From NCBI RefSeq assembly GCF_017309385.1, contig NZ_JAFJMJ010000003.1, forward strand, positions 1 to 64,000: a stretch of 64,000 nt of DNA, read 5' to 3'. The notes under the pieces are model-generated. The model made no database searches and was not told the origin of the DNA. It saw only the letters and a list, made by a program, of their open reading frames with translations. Positions 1 through 8,789 of the stretch are shown one piece after another. The position numbers were made by a program, and so were the translations under genes. Origin of the DNA: Amycolatopsis sp. 195334CR. Lineage in GTDB: Bacteria; Actinomycetota; Actinomycetes; Mycobacteriales; Pseudonocardiaceae. Position 1 is the stretch's first letter. Every line of letters starts with the position of its first letter.

Positions 1-200
1 GCTGACCCGGCTGACCCGGCTGACCCGGCTGACCCGGCTGACCCGGCTGACCCGGCTGACCCGGGCTGAGCCGGACCGATGCCGGACTGAGCCGGACCGA
101 TGCCGGACTGAGCCGGGCTGATGCCGGACTGCCCCGGACTGACGCCGGACCGAGGCCGGACTGAGCCGGGCTGACTCGCCTGACGCGGGCTGACCCGGCT
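1..200. repeat. GC-rich tandem repeat (9-bp unit, then about 21-bp degenerate unit)
   Basis: Seven exact head-to-tail copies of CTGACCCGG occupy positions 2-64, and the array may continue left of the window. Three copies of a related 21-bp unit follow (66-86, 87-107, 108-128), then decayed versions to about 200. One frame reads (Ala-Asp-Pro)n ending at a stop at 67-69, and another reads (Leu-Thr-Arg)n. It may therefore be a minisatellite or the low-complexity tail of a gene lying to the left. Confidence 0.85.
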
Positions 201-247
201 CTGGTAGCGCACTGCCCCTTTTCCCGCGCGCCCGATCTGAGTACCGT

Positions 248-259
248 AGTGTATACCGT
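248..259 (+). promoter_or_regulatory. GntR operator site A, upstream of the formate dehydrogenase operon
   Basis: AGTGTATACCGT matches 10 of 12 positions of the palindrome ACTGYATRCAGT found at five other promoters of the oxalate island. It lies 29 bp upstream of the fdsG start. The core resembles the TGTATACA-type operators of FadR-subfamily GntR proteins. Assignment to the GntR encoded at 10414-11166 is inference. Confidence 0.7.
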
Positions 260-288
260 ATGCACCGGGACGGGATGGGAGCGGGAAG

Positions 289-759
289 ATGAGCGACATG
301 GCCGACCGCGCACGCGCCGTGGTCGACGCACACCGCGGTGACCGGGGCGCGTTGCTGCCGATACTGCACGGGCTGCAGGCCGAGTTCGGCTACGTCGACC
401 AGGCACTGCTGCCCCTCGTGGCCAAGGAGCTGAACCTCTCCCGCGCCGACGTGCACGGCGTGGTCAGCTTCTACACCGACTTCCGCACCGAACCGGCCGG
501 GCGCACCGTGGTGAAGCTGTGCCGCGCGGAGGCCTGCCAGTCGGTCGGCGCGGAACGCCTGGTCGCGCACGCCGAGCAGGTGCTCGGCAGCAAGGTCGGC
601 CAGACCACCGCCGACGGCTCGGTGACCCTGGAGCAGGTCTTCTGCCTGGGCAACTGCGCGCTCGGGCCAGCCGGCCAGGTCGACGGGCGGCTGCACGGCA
701 ACCTCGACGAGGCCGCGCTGGACAGCATCATCGCCGAAGCGGAGGCGGGCAAGGCATGA
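289..759 (+). CDS. fdsG: NAD-dependent formate dehydrogenase, gamma subunit (NuoE-like)
   Basis: This 156-aa protein has the thioredoxin-like [2Fe-2S] fold of NuoE and FdsG. It should pass electrons in the cytoplasmic formate:NAD+ oxidoreductase complex. The four cluster cysteines are visible in LCRAEACQSVG and VFCLGNCALGP, the usual C-x4-C and C-x3-C pairs. The ATG is preceded by a purine-rich GGGAGCGGGAAG. The stop overlaps the next start as ATGA, so the four fds genes form a translationally coupled operon. Operator site A just upstream suggests control together with the oxalate genes. A stray NuoE of respiratory complex I is unlikely, because NuoF- and FdhA-type subunits follow and no other nuo genes are present. 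Confidence 0.93.
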   Translation: MSDMADRARAVVDAHRGDRGALLPILHGLQAEFGYVDQALLPLVAKELNLSRADVHGVVSFYTDFRTEPAGRTVVKLCRAEACQSVGAERLVAHAEQVLGSKVGQTTADGSVTLEQVFCLGNCALGPAGQVDGRLHGNLDEAALDSIIAEAEAGKA

Positions 760-2303
760 CCATCACGATCTACGTCCCCAGGGATTCCGCGGCCGTTTCG
801 GTCGGCGCCGACGCGGTGGCCGAGGCCATCGCGCGCGACGCCGAGGCGCTCGGCGAGGACATCCGCGTGGTGCGCAACGGTTCCCGCGGCATGCTCTGGC
901 TGGAGCCGCTGGTCGAGGTGGCCACCGAAGCGGGCCGGATCGGCTACGGGCCGGTCACCCCCGGCCGCGCCGGCGAGGTGCTCGCCGCCGTGCTGGACGA
1001 CGGCGAGCACGAACTGAACCTCGGCCGCGTCGAGGACCTGCCGTGGATGACCGGCCAGACCCGGCTCTGCTTCGCGCGCGTCGGCCTCACCGATCCGCTT
1101 TCCGCCGACGACTACCTCGCGCACGGCGGCACCGCCGGACTCCGGAAGGCGCTCGAACAGGACCCGGCGGAGGTCGTCGCCGCGGTGACCGGATCCGGGC
1201 TGCGCGGCCGCGGTGGTGCCGGGTTCCCCGCCGGGATCAAGTGGAAGACCGTGCTCGACGCCCCGGCCGAGCAGAAGTTCATTTGCTGCAACGCCGACGA
1301 GGGCGACAGCGGCACCTTCGCCGACCGCATGCTGATCGAGGGCGACCCGTTCTGCCTGATCGAGGGCATGACCATCGCCGCGTACGCGACCGGGGCCACC
1401 GAGGGCTACGTCTACCTCCGCTCCGAGTACCCGGACGCGGTCGCCACCCTGCGCCAGGCCATCGAGATCGCCTACGCGCGCGGCTGGCTCGGCGAGAACG
1501 TCCTCGGCACCGGCACCCACTTCGACCTGTTCGTGCGCGTCGGCGCGGGTGCCTACATCTGCGGCGAGGAGACCTCCATGCTGGAAAGCCTGGAGGGCAA
1601 ACGCGGCATGGTGCGGGCGAAACCGCCGATCCCGGCGATCACCGGCCTGTTCGGCAAGCCGACCGTGGTGAACAACGTGCTCACGCTCGCGTCCGTGCCG
1701 GTGATCCTCGCCGACGGCGCCGAGGCCTACGCCGCGCTCGGCCGCGAACGCTCGCGCGGCACCCAGGTGTTCCAGCTGGCGGGCAACATCGCGCGCGGCG
1801 GGGTGTTCGAGACCGCGTTCGGCATGTCGCTGGCCGAGCTGATCAACGACTACGGCGGCGGCACCCGCTCGGGCAGGCCGGTGCGCGCGGTCCAGGTCGG
1901 TGGCCCGCTCGGCGCCTACCTCCCGGCCTCGCAGCTGGACGTGCCGCTCGACTACGAGGCGTTCACCGAGGTCAACGCGATGCTCGGGCACGGCGGCATC
2001 GTGGTCTTCGACGACACCGTCGACATGGCGTCGATGGCCCGGTTCGCGATGGAGTTCTGCGCGGAGGAGTCCTGCGGCAAGTGCACGCCCTGCCGGGTCG
2101 GCTCGGTGCGCGGGGTGGAGACCATCGACCGGATCAGAGCCGGTGAGGACCCCGACGCGAACCTGGCGCTGCTCGGCGACCTCTGTGACCTGATGACCGA
2201 CGGATCGCTGTGCGCGATGGGCGGGCTCACGCCGAACCCGGTGCTCAGCGCGCTCCGCCACTTCCCGGACGACTTCACCGCGCGGCAGGAGAGCCAGTCA
2301 TGA
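756..2303 (+). CDS. fdsB: NAD-dependent formate dehydrogenase, beta subunit (NuoF-like, FMN/NADH binding)
   Basis: This 515-aa diaphorase subunit takes electrons from the Fe-S chain to FMN and reduces NAD+. The FMN/NADH-binding glycine-rich motif GLRGRGGAGFPAGIKW is at residues 149-163. A second motif, GAYICGEETSMLESLEG, lies near residue 270. The [4Fe-4S] ligands C440, C443 and C446 (ESCGKCTPCR) and C486 are present. The N-terminal ~110 residues are an extension beyond the NuoF core, as in FdsB-type subunits. The start overlaps the fdsG stop and the stop overlaps the fdsA start (ATGA at both ends), which supports stoichiometric expression. Confidence 0.94.
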   Translation: MTITIYVPRDSAAVSVGADAVAEAIARDAEALGEDIRVVRNGSRGMLWLEPLVEVATEAGRIGYGPVTPGRAGEVLAAVLDDGEHELNLGRVEDLPWMTGQTRLCFARVGLTDPLSADDYLAHGGTAGLRKALEQDPAEVVAAVTGSGLRGRGGAGFPAGIKWKTVLDAPAEQKFICCNADEGDSGTFADRMLIEGDPFCLIEGMTIAAYATGATEGYVYLRSEYPDAVATLRQAIEIAYARGWLGENVLGTGTHFDLFVRVGAGAYICGEETSMLESLEGKRGMVRAKPPIPAITGLFGKPTVVNNVLTLASVPVILADGAEAYAALGRERSRGTQVFQLAGNIARGGVFETAFGMSLAELINDYGGGTRSGRPVRAVQVGGPLGAYLPASQLDVPLDYEAFTEVNAMLGHGGIVVFDDTVDMASMARFAMEFCAEESCGKCTPCRVGSVRGVETIDRIRAGEDPDANLALLGDLCDLMTDGSLCAMGGLTPNPVLSALRHFPDDFTARQESQS

Positions 2304-5080
2304 CGCTGTACAAGGAACACGACCTCGGCACCCCCGCGGTACCCGGCCCGGCCACGGTTTCGGTGGAGGTGGACGGCCACCCGGTGGTGGTGCCCGAGGG
2401 CACCTCGGTGATGCGCGCGGCGGCGATGACCGGGATCGACATCCCGAAGCTGTGCGCCACCGACAGCCTCGACGCGTTCGGCTCGTGCCGGCTGTGCCTG
2501 GTCGAGATCGACGGCCGCCGCGGCACGCCGGCCTCGTGCACCACGCCGGTCGCCGAGGGCATGAAGGTCCGCACGCAGACGCCGCGGGTGGAGAAGCTGC
2601 GCCAGGGCGTGATGGAGCTGTACATCTCCGACCACCCGCTCGACTGCCTGACCTGCTCGGCCAACGGCGACTGCGAACTGCAGGACATGTCCGGTGTGGT
2701 CGGCCTGCGCCAGGTCCGCTACGGCTACGAGGGCGAGAACCACCTCGACCTCCTGGCCGACACGAGCAACCCGTACTTCGACTTCACCCCGTCCAAGTGC
2801 ATCGCCTGCTCGCGGTGCGTGCGGGCGTGCGGCGAGGTCCAGGGCACCTTCGCGCTGACTATCGAGGGCCGCGGCTTCGAGTCGAAGGTGGCCGCGGGCG
2901 CCGGCGAGTTGTTCATGGACTCCGAGTGCGTCTCCTGCGGGGCGTGCGTGCAGGCCTGCCCGACCGCCACGCTGCAGGAGAAGTCGGTGGTCGAGCTGGG
3001 CATGCCGACCCGCAGCGTGATCACCACCTGCGCCTACTGCGGGGTGGGCTGCTCGTTCAAGGCCGAACTGCGCGGTGACGAACTGGTGCGCATGGTGCCG
3101 CACAAGGACGGCGGCGCTAACGAGGGCCACTCCTGCGTCAAGGGCCGGTTCGCCTTCGGTTACGCCACGCATCCCGACCGCAAGCTCAAGCCGATGGTCC
3201 GCGAGAGCATCACCGACGAGTGGCGCGAGGTCGAATGGGACACCGCGATCACCTACGTGGCCGACAAGATGCGCGAGGTGCAGGCGCGCCACGGCGTCGG
3301 CGCGATCGGCGGCATCACCTCCTCCCGCTGCACCAACGAAGAGGTGTACGTGGTGCAGAAGATGGTGCGCGCCGCGTTCGGCAACAACAACGTCGACACC
3401 TGCGCGCGGGTCTGCCACTCCCCCACCGGCTACGGGCTCAAGCAGACCTTCGGCACCTCGGCGGGCACGCAGGACTTCCGCTCGGTGGCGGCCTCCGACG
3501 TGATCGTGGTGATCGGCGCGAACCCGACCGACGGGCACCCGGTGTTCGCCTCGCGGATGAAGCGGCGGCTGCGCGAGGGCGCGAAGCTGGTGGTGATCGA
3601 CCCCCGCCGGATCGACCTGGTCCGCTCCCCGCACATCGAGGCGGCGCACCACCTGCAACTCGCGCCGGGCACGAACGTCGCGGTGGTCAACGCGATGGCG
3701 CACGTGGTGGTCACCGAGGGGCTGGTCGACCAGTCCTTTGTGGACGAGCGCTGCGAGGACTTCGAGGACTGGGCGGAGTTCATCGCCCGGCCGGAGAACA
3801 GCCCGGAGGCGATCGAAGAGCTCAGCGGGGTCCCGGCGGCCGACCTGCGGGCCGCCGCGCGGCTGTACGCCACCGGCGGCAACGCCGCGATCTACTACGG
3901 CCTCGGCGTCACCGAGCACAGCCAGGGCTCGACCATGGTGATGGGCATGGCGAACCTGGCCATGGCGACCGGCAACATCGGCCGCGAGGGCGTCGGGGTC
4001 AACCCGTTGCGCGGGCAGAACAACGTGCAGGGTTCGTGCGACATGGGTTCGTTCCCGCACGAGCTGTCCGGGTACCGGCACGTCTCCGACGACGCGGTCC
4101 GCGAGGTGTTCGAGACGCTCTGGGACCGGCCGCTGCTGGCCGAACCCGGCCTGCGCATCCCGAACATGTTCGACGCGGCGATCGACGGCACCTTCCGCGC
4201 GTTGTTCGTCCAGGGTGAGGACATCGCGCAGTCCGACCCGAACACCAAGCACGTCACCGCCGCGCTCGAAGCCCTCGACCTGCTCGTGGTGCAGGACCTG
4301 TTCCTCAACGAGACCGCCAAGTTCGCGCACGTGTTCCTGCCCGGCACCTCGTTCCTGGAGAAGGACGGCACCTTCACCAACGCCGAGCGCCGGATCAACC
4401 GGGTGCGCCCGGTGATGGCCCCGAAGACCGGCAAGCACGAGTGGGAGATCGTCTGCGAGATCGCCGAGGCGATGGACTACCCGATGTCCTACGCGGCGAC
4501 CAGCGAGATCATGGACGAGATCGCCGCGGTGACGCCGACCTTCGCCGGGGTGTCGTTCGAGAAGCTGGACAAGCTCGGCAGCGTGCAGTGGCCGTGCAAC
4601 GACGCCGCGCCCGAGGGCACGCCGATCATGCACGTGGACGGCTTCGTGCGCGGGAAGGGCCGGTTCGTGCCGACCACCTACGTGCCGACCGAGGAGCGCA
4701 GCACCCGCAAGTTCCCGCTGATCCTGACCACCGGGCGGATCCTGAGCCAGTACAACGTGGGCGCGCAGACCCGGCGCACCAAGAACGTGGCCTGGCACCC
4801 GGAGGACCTGCTGGAGATCCACCCGCACGACGCCGAGGTCCGCGGCATCGCCAACGGGGACGAGGTGGCGCTGTCGAGCCGGGTGGGCGAGACGAAGTTG
4901 CGGGCGATCCTGTCCGACCGGATGCCGGTCGGCGTGGTCTACACCACCTTCCACCACCCGGTGACCGGGGCGAACGTGGTGACCACGGAGAACTCCGACT
5001 GGGCGACGAACTGCCCGGAGTACAAGGTGACCGCGGTGCAGGTGGCCCTGCGCACCGCGGTCCCGGCGATGGCGGAGTAG
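2300..5080 (+). CDS. fdsA: NAD-dependent formate dehydrogenase, catalytic alpha subunit (Mo-bisMGD, cysteine type)
   Basis: This 926-aa molybdoenzyme oxidises formate to CO2. An N-terminal [2Fe-2S] ferredoxin domain (CGSCRLC-like cysteines near residues 51-83) is followed by an NADH-dehydrogenase-G-type segment (DCLTCSANGDCELQD). Two [4Fe-4S] ferredoxin motifs come next (CIACSRCVRAC and CVSCGACVQAC). The molybdopterin oxidoreductase domain then starts with CAYCGVGC and ends in a molydopterin-binding domain. The metal-ligand cysteine is C372 in the motif CARVCHSPTG, the position of selenocysteine in E. coli FdhF, so this enzyme needs no selenium. FdhD (21205) and a DUF6457 protein (19891) encoded in the same island are probably used for its maturation. 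Confidence 0.95.
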   Translation: MTLYKEHDLGTPAVPGPATVSVEVDGHPVVVPEGTSVMRAAAMTGIDIPKLCATDSLDAFGSCRLCLVEIDGRRGTPASCTTPVAEGMKVRTQTPRVEKLRQGVMELYISDHPLDCLTCSANGDCELQDMSGVVGLRQVRYGYEGENHLDLLADTSNPYFDFTPSKCIACSRCVRACGEVQGTFALTIEGRGFESKVAAGAGELFMDSECVSCGACVQACPTATLQEKSVVELGMPTRSVITTCAYCGVGCSFKAELRGDELVRMVPHKDGGANEGHSCVKGRFAFGYATHPDRKLKPMVRESITDEWREVEWDTAITYVADKMREVQARHGVGAIGGITSSRCTNEEVYVVQKMVRAAFGNNNVDTCARVCHSPTGYGLKQTFGTSAGTQDFRSVAASDVIVVIGANPTDGHPVFASRMKRRLREGAKLVVIDPRRIDLVRSPHIEAAHHLQLAPGTNVAVVNAMAHVVVTEGLVDQSFVDERCEDFEDWAEFIARPENSPEAIEELSGVPAADLRAAARLYATGGNAAIYYGLGVTEHSQGSTMVMGMANLAMATGNIGREGVGVNPLRGQNNVQGSCDMGSFPHELSGYRHVSDDAVREVFETLWDRPLLAEPGLRIPNMFDAAIDGTFRALFVQGEDIAQSDPNTKHVTAALEALDLLVVQDLFLNETAKFAHVFLPGTSFLEKDGTFTNAERRINRVRPVMAPKTGKHEWEIVCEIAEAMDYPMSYAATSEIMDEIAAVTPTFAGVSFEKLDKLGSVQWPCNDAAPEGTPIMHVDGFVRGKGRFVPTTYVPTEERSTRKFPLILTTGRILSQYNVGAQTRRTKNVAWHPEDLLEIHPHDAEVRGIANGDEVALSSRVGETKLRAILSDRMPVGVVYTTFHHPVTGANVVTTENSDWATNCPEYKVTAVQVALRTAVPAMAE

Positions 5081-5083
5081 GCG

Positions 5084-5290
5084 ATGAAGACGAACCCGCA
5101 GGTGCGCCTGGCCAACGAGATGGCGCTGCAGTTCCGCGGTCAGCCCGCCGAGCGGGCGGGCGCGGCGATCGCCCACCACATCCGGCAGTTCTGGGATCCG
5201 CGGATGCGCGCGGACCTGCTGCGCCGGGTGGCGGACAATCCGTCCGATGTGGACCCGCTGGTGCTGGCGGCGGTGCCGCACCTCTCCTGA
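5084..5290 (+). CDS. fdsD: Formate dehydrogenase delta subunit (FdsD family)
   Basis: This 68-aa protein starts 3 bp after the fdsA stop. Its sequence (VRLANEMALQF, then IRQFWDPRM and a C-terminal VLAAVPHL) is typical of FdsD, a small subunit found at the end of soluble NAD-dependent formate dehydrogenase operons. It is thought to help assembly or stability of the complex. It is the last gene of the operon, and a gene on the other strand follows. Confidence 0.88.
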   Translation: MKTNPQVRLANEMALQFRGQPAERAGAAIAHHIRQFWDPRMRADLLRRVADNPSDVDPLVLAAVPHLS

Positions 5291-5301
5291 AGACACGAAA
5301 A

Positions 5302-5322
5302 ACGCCGGGAGCCCCGGTGGGC
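5302..5322. terminator. Weak GC hairpin between convergent fdsD and the DUF4394 gene
   Basis: A short inverted repeat (CCGGG, loop AGC, CCCGG) follows fdsD by about 15 bp, after a run of A residues. It lacks a U tract. I rate it only as a possible terminator. Confidence 0.3.
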
Positions 5323-5360
5323 GCCGAGGGGGTCAGCACCGCACCGGGTCCCCCGGGGGA

Positions 5361-6257
5361 TCAGTGGGTGTTCGTGTCCAGTGCCACCGCGATGTCGGTG
5401 ATCAGCAGCGGGAACACGCCGACCGCGGTGGCCAGTCCGGTCAGCGGGTCGAAGGTGTAGAGGGTCGCGTCACCGTACGGCGGCACGAGCAGGGTGGCGA
5501 AGGCCGTGTTCGTCACGGTCTTGCCGCCGACCAGGTCGCTGTAGATGTCGGCGCCGGCGTTCGTCGCCGCGGTGGTGCCGAGCGCGCCGGTGTTGGCCAG
5601 GAACCCGTTGTTGGCCGGTGACTGCACGGCCACGTTCGCGCTGATCGTGTTGATGTCGAACAGCGTGGTGGCGGTGGTGGCGTTGAGGTCGTTGTTGGTG
5701 TAGGCGGCCGCGGTCACCCCGGCGACCGTGGCGGTGTTGGGTCCGGTGCTCAGCATGCCGTCGGCGACGGTGGTGCCGGTGTTCAGGTCGTGCCGCAGGT
5801 TCTGCCCGGTGTCGCTGACCACCCGCAGCCGGTCGGCGGCCGGGTTGAAGTCGACGCCGAAGGTGGTGCCGTGCAACTGGATGGTCAGCTGGGAAACCTT
5901 CGTCACCACCACGTCGGAGTTCCCGGTCGGCAGCGTGATGGTGTAGATGCCGCCCCAGTTGCCCACCGCGTAGAACTTGCCGTCCTGCGGGCGGAAGTCG
6001 ATGCCGATGGCGGAGGTGTCCCCGACCAGGCCGCTGATCCGGCGGACCCAGTTGAGTTCCTCGGGCTTGTCCGTGAGGAACGTGGCCATCGTCCTGCCGT
6101 CACTGGTGATGCCGAACGCACGCAGGGAAACCGCTTCCGTGCCGTCGGTGCTGCCCGCGGCCGAACCGCTCGCCAGCCCGGCGGTGAGCGCCGCCGCGGC
6201 CACCAGCGTGGTCACCGCGGCGATGCCGCGCTTCATCCGTGACTTCGGTGACTCCAT
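5361..6257 (-). CDS. Secreted DUF4394 domain protein
   Basis: This 298-aa protein has a signal peptide (MKRGIAAVTTLVAAAALTAGLASG) and a DUF4394 domain. That domain carries beta-propeller-like repeats with motifs such as GIDFRPQDGKFYAVG, GVDFNPAADRLRVVSDTGQN and TLYTFDPLTG. Function is unknown for the family and the protein is probably exported. The chosen ATG has AGGGAAGG about 8 nt upstream. An alternative ATG seven codons later (MKRG) would leave a shorter signal peptide. It stands alone, convergent with the fds operon and divergent from a VOC gene, and has no visible link to oxalate metabolism. Confidence 0.85.
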   Translation of the reverse strand: MESPKSRMKRGIAAVTTLVAAAALTAGLASGSAAGSTDGTEAVSLRAFGITSDGRTMATFLTDKPEELNWVRRISGLVGDTSAIGIDFRPQDGKFYAVGNWGGIYTITLPTGNSDVVVTKVSQLTIQLHGTTFGVDFNPAADRLRVVSDTGQNLRHDLNTGTTVADGMLSTGPNTATVAGVTAAAYTNNDLNATTATTLFDINTISANVAVQSPANNGFLANTGALGTTAATNAGADIYSDLVGGKTVTNTAFATLLVPPYGDATLYTFDPLTGLATAVGVFPLLITDIAVALDTNTH

Positions 6258-6419
6258 GGGTTTTTTCCTTCCCTCACCGCGGCATGCTGCCTGCCGCCAG
6301 GCGCCTCAGCCTTCCGGAGCCGGACGCGCGGTGTCATCGTGAGAGGCGGTGAAAACCGCGCCGGGCGTGGAAAGATCGAATTGTCACTTCGGGCAATCCG
6401 GGACCGGGGGTTCCACGCA

Positions 6420-7142
6420 ATGAGTTGTCACCTCGTCGCGCTCTGCGTCGACGCACACGAACCGCGTGCTCTCGCACGCTTCTGGGCCGGGCTACTGGAC
6501 TGGGAACCGGCCGGGGACGGCACCACGCTGCTGCCGCGCGACGACACCGGGTTCCGGCTGCGGTTCCTGCCGTCGCGGGAGCCGAAGACCACGCAGAACC
6601 AGATGCACTTCGACCTGACCAGCACCTCCCTCGACGACCAGCGGACGACCGTGGCCAGGGCCCTCGCACTGGGCGGCAGGCACATCGACATCGGCCAGCG
6701 CCCCGAAGAGGAACACGTGGTGCTCGCCGATCCCGAGGGCAACGAGTTCTGCGTCATCGAGCCGGGCAACGGGTTCCTCGCCGACTGCGGCTTCGTCGGC
6801 GCGCTGGCGGGTGACGGTTCGCCGGAAGCCGGGTACTTCTGGAGCGCGGCGCTGGGCTGGCCGCTGGTCTGGGACCAGGACCAGGAGACCGCGATCCGGT
6901 CGCCGCACGGCGGCCCGAAGCTCACCTGGGGCGGTCCGCCGCTGCCGCCGAAGACCGGGAAGTACCGGCTGCACTTCGACCTGATGCCCGACGGCGACCA
7001 GCGCGCCGAGGTCGACCGCCTCCGCTCGCTCGGCGCGACCCCCGCCGACATCGGGCAGGGCGAGGTCAGCTGGGTGGTGCTGGCCGATCCCGACGGCCAC
7101 GAGTTCTGCCTCCTCGACCCGCTGACCCCGCCCGGTGCCTAG
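6420..7142 (+). CDS. Two-domain VOC (glyoxalase/bleomycin-resistance-like) protein
   Basis: This 240-aa protein has two vicinal-oxygen-chelate modules, residues about 1-118 and 122-238. Each ends in the same kind of strand (VLADPEGNEFCVIEPG and VLADPDGHEFCLLDP). Such actinobacterial proteins are usually annotated Glyoxalase_6-like, and the substrate is unknown. The ATG at 6420 follows a G-rich stretch and begins the conserved domain directly (MSCHLVALCVDAHEP), so it is preferred to upstream in-frame starts. Its stop overlaps by 4 bp the convergent aldehyde dehydrogenase stop. Confidence 0.85.
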   Translation: MSCHLVALCVDAHEPRALARFWAGLLDWEPAGDGTTLLPRDDTGFRLRFLPSREPKTTQNQMHFDLTSTSLDDQRTTVARALALGGRHIDIGQRPEEEHVVLADPEGNEFCVIEPGNGFLADCGFVGALAGDGSPEAGYFWSAALGWPLVWDQDQETAIRSPHGGPKLTWGGPPLPPKTGKYRLHFDLMPDGDQRAEVDRLRSLGATPADIGQGEVSWVVLADPDGHEFCLLDPLTPPGA

Positions 7143-8677
7143 GAATGGAGCGTGTAGTGCGGGAAGTTGCCCGGGGGCCGCTCACCGGCCGGGCCCTGGG
7201 TGACCGAGCGCACCAGCAGTTCACCACCGACGAACGCACCCCGCCACGAGGCGCCGAGCCCGCCGAACAGCTCGTCCCGGTCCCCGCGCGAGCGCGGCCG
7301 GTTGACGCCCACCTTGAACGCGCGCACCTGCGCCGAAAGCCGTTGCGCGGTGGTCTCCTCGTCGCAGGACAGGGTGGCCACCAGCGCCCCGTTGCTGACG
7401 TTCATCGCGGCCAGCAGCTGCGCCTCGGTGTCCACCACCTCGATCGTGTCGACCGGGCCGAACGGCTCGGCGTGGAACAGCGGTGACGAGCGCGGCGGGT
7501 CCAATATGGACACCGGGGCCAGGTAGGCGGAGGTGTCCTGGCCGGGCAGGAAGCGCCCTTCGGCGACCTCACCGCGGTGCAGCGGCACCCCGCCGTTGCG
7601 CACCGCCTCCTCCACCTGGTCGGCCAGCTCCTTCGCCTTGCCCGCGTTGATCAGCGGGCCGAAATCCAGTTCCGGCAACGGGTCGTCCGGCGCCTCGACG
7701 GCGAGCGGGTGGCCGAAGCGCACCGAGCGCACGGCGGGCAGGTACACCGAGAGGAAGCGGTCGAACAGCTCGCGCTGGACCACGAACCGCGGATAGGCCG
7801 TGCACCGCTGCTTGGCGTAGTCGAAGGTCTTGCGGATCTGCCCGGCGAGGGTGTCCCAGTCCCCGTACTCCCACACGCCCCAGCAGTTCAGCCCCTCCTG
7901 TTCGAGCACGTGCCGCTTGCCGGGATCGGCCAGCGCGGCGGCGATCCGGCCGCCGGCGTCCCGTCCGCCCACAAAGGACACACAGCCCAGCGAGGGGCCG
8001 CCGACCAGCGGGCCGGACAGTTCCGCGCCGCTGCCGCTGAGCAGGGTCAGCGGCAGCCCCTCGCGCACCGCCAGCGCCACCGCCATGGTCAGGCAGCACA
8101 GCCCGCCGTCGGTCGGGGTCTTGGCGATCACCGCGTTGCCCGAGAGGGCCTGCACCAGCATCGCGTGCATCAGCACGCTCATCGGGTAGTTCCAGCTGGC
8201 GATGTTGCTGACCGGGCCGTCCAGCGGGACGCGGCCTTCCAGCATCGGCTCGATTTCCTCGACGTACCAGCGCACCCCGTCGATGCAGCGGTCCACGTCG
8301 GCCATCGCCAGCCGCCACGGTTTGCCGATCTCCCACACCAGCAGGAGGCCGAGCAGTTCGCGGTGCTCGGTCAGCGAGTCCAGCGCCGCGCCGACCCGCG
8401 CCTTGCGTTCGGCCAGCGGCACTTCGCGCCAGCGGAGGTGGGCGTCGAGCGCGGCGGCCACCGCGTCGGTGGCGGTGCCCGCGGTCAGCCGCGGGGGCCC
8501 GTGGATGGCGCTGCCGTCCACCGGCGAGGTGGCGTCACCGGGCCTGCCGTCCCACGTCCACCGCCCGCCCCAGTGGTTCGCCACGCGTTCGGGCGAGAAC
8601 GCCTCGGGGGCCAGAGCGCAGGAACGCCCGTAGGCCGAGGCCCAGTCAGTACCGGGTTTGAGCGAAAAACTACCCAT
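7139..8677 (-). CDS. Aldehyde dehydrogenase family protein of the oxalate island
   Basis: This 512-aa NAD(P)-dependent aldehyde dehydrogenase has oxyanion-site N163 (ASWNYP), K186 (IAKTPTD) and a catalytic-Glu region at HVLEQEGLN (E259/E261). Catalytic C292 lies in KQRCTAYPR. The substrate is not evident; glyoxylate, glycolaldehyde or another C2 aldehyde would suit the context. AAGGAG sits well placed before the ATG. The gene is divergent from the OFA transporter, and the shared 112-bp spacer holds operator site B, so it is predicted to be co-regulated with oxalate uptake and breakdown. The Glu motif is LEQEG where most family members have LELGG, a notable deviation. Confidence 0.88.
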   Translation of the reverse strand: MGSFSLKPGTDWASAYGRSCALAPEAFSPERVANHWGGRWTWDGRPGDATSPVDGSAIHGPPRLTAGTATDAVAAALDAHLRWREVPLAERKARVGAALDSLTEHRELLGLLLVWEIGKPWRLAMADVDRCIDGVRWYVEEIEPMLEGRVPLDGPVSNIASWNYPMSVLMHAMLVQALSGNAVIAKTPTDGGLCCLTMAVALAVREGLPLTLLSGSGAELSGPLVGGPSLGCVSFVGGRDAGGRIAAALADPGKRHVLEQEGLNCWGVWEYGDWDTLAGQIRKTFDYAKQRCTAYPRFVVQRELFDRFLSVYLPAVRSVRFGHPLAVEAPDDPLPELDFGPLINAGKAKELADQVEEAVRNGGVPLHRGEVAEGRFLPGQDTSAYLAPVSILDPPRSSPLFHAEPFGPVDTIEVVDTEAQLLAAMNVSNGALVATLSCDEETTAQRLSAQVRAFKVGVNRPRSRGDRDELFGGLGASWRGAFVGGELLVRSVTQGPAGERPPGNFPHYTLHS

Positions 8678-8736
8678 CTGTACTCCTTGCCGGAAGGTGC
8701 CGGGAAAGGGTGTGTTCTGCGTCTCAAGACCTGTAG

Positions 8737-8748
8737 ACTGTATGCAGT
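8737..8748. promoter_or_regulatory. GntR operator site B (aldehyde dehydrogenase / OFA transporter)
   Basis: ACTGTATGCAGT is a perfect match to ACTGYATRCAGT. It lies in the divergent spacer, 60 bp from the aldehyde dehydrogenase start and 41 bp from the transporter start. The 21 bases at 8731-8751 are identical to those at 25001-25021 in front of sucC (site F). Confidence 0.8.
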
Positions 8749-8789
8749 ATGGAACATGTTGGCAACGCCGTTCTCGGTCGGAGGCGAAG

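Noticed and set aside
471..2261. Long open frames on the strand opposite fdsB, and similar ones opposite other genes
   Set aside because: They are mirror frames caused by high GC content: Arg/Gly/His-rich, without domains, and lying wholly over well-supported genes.
289..2303. Part of respiratory complex I (nuoE, nuoF)
   Set aside because: The next genes encode a molybdenum formate dehydrogenase alpha subunit and FdsD, and no other nuo genes are present.
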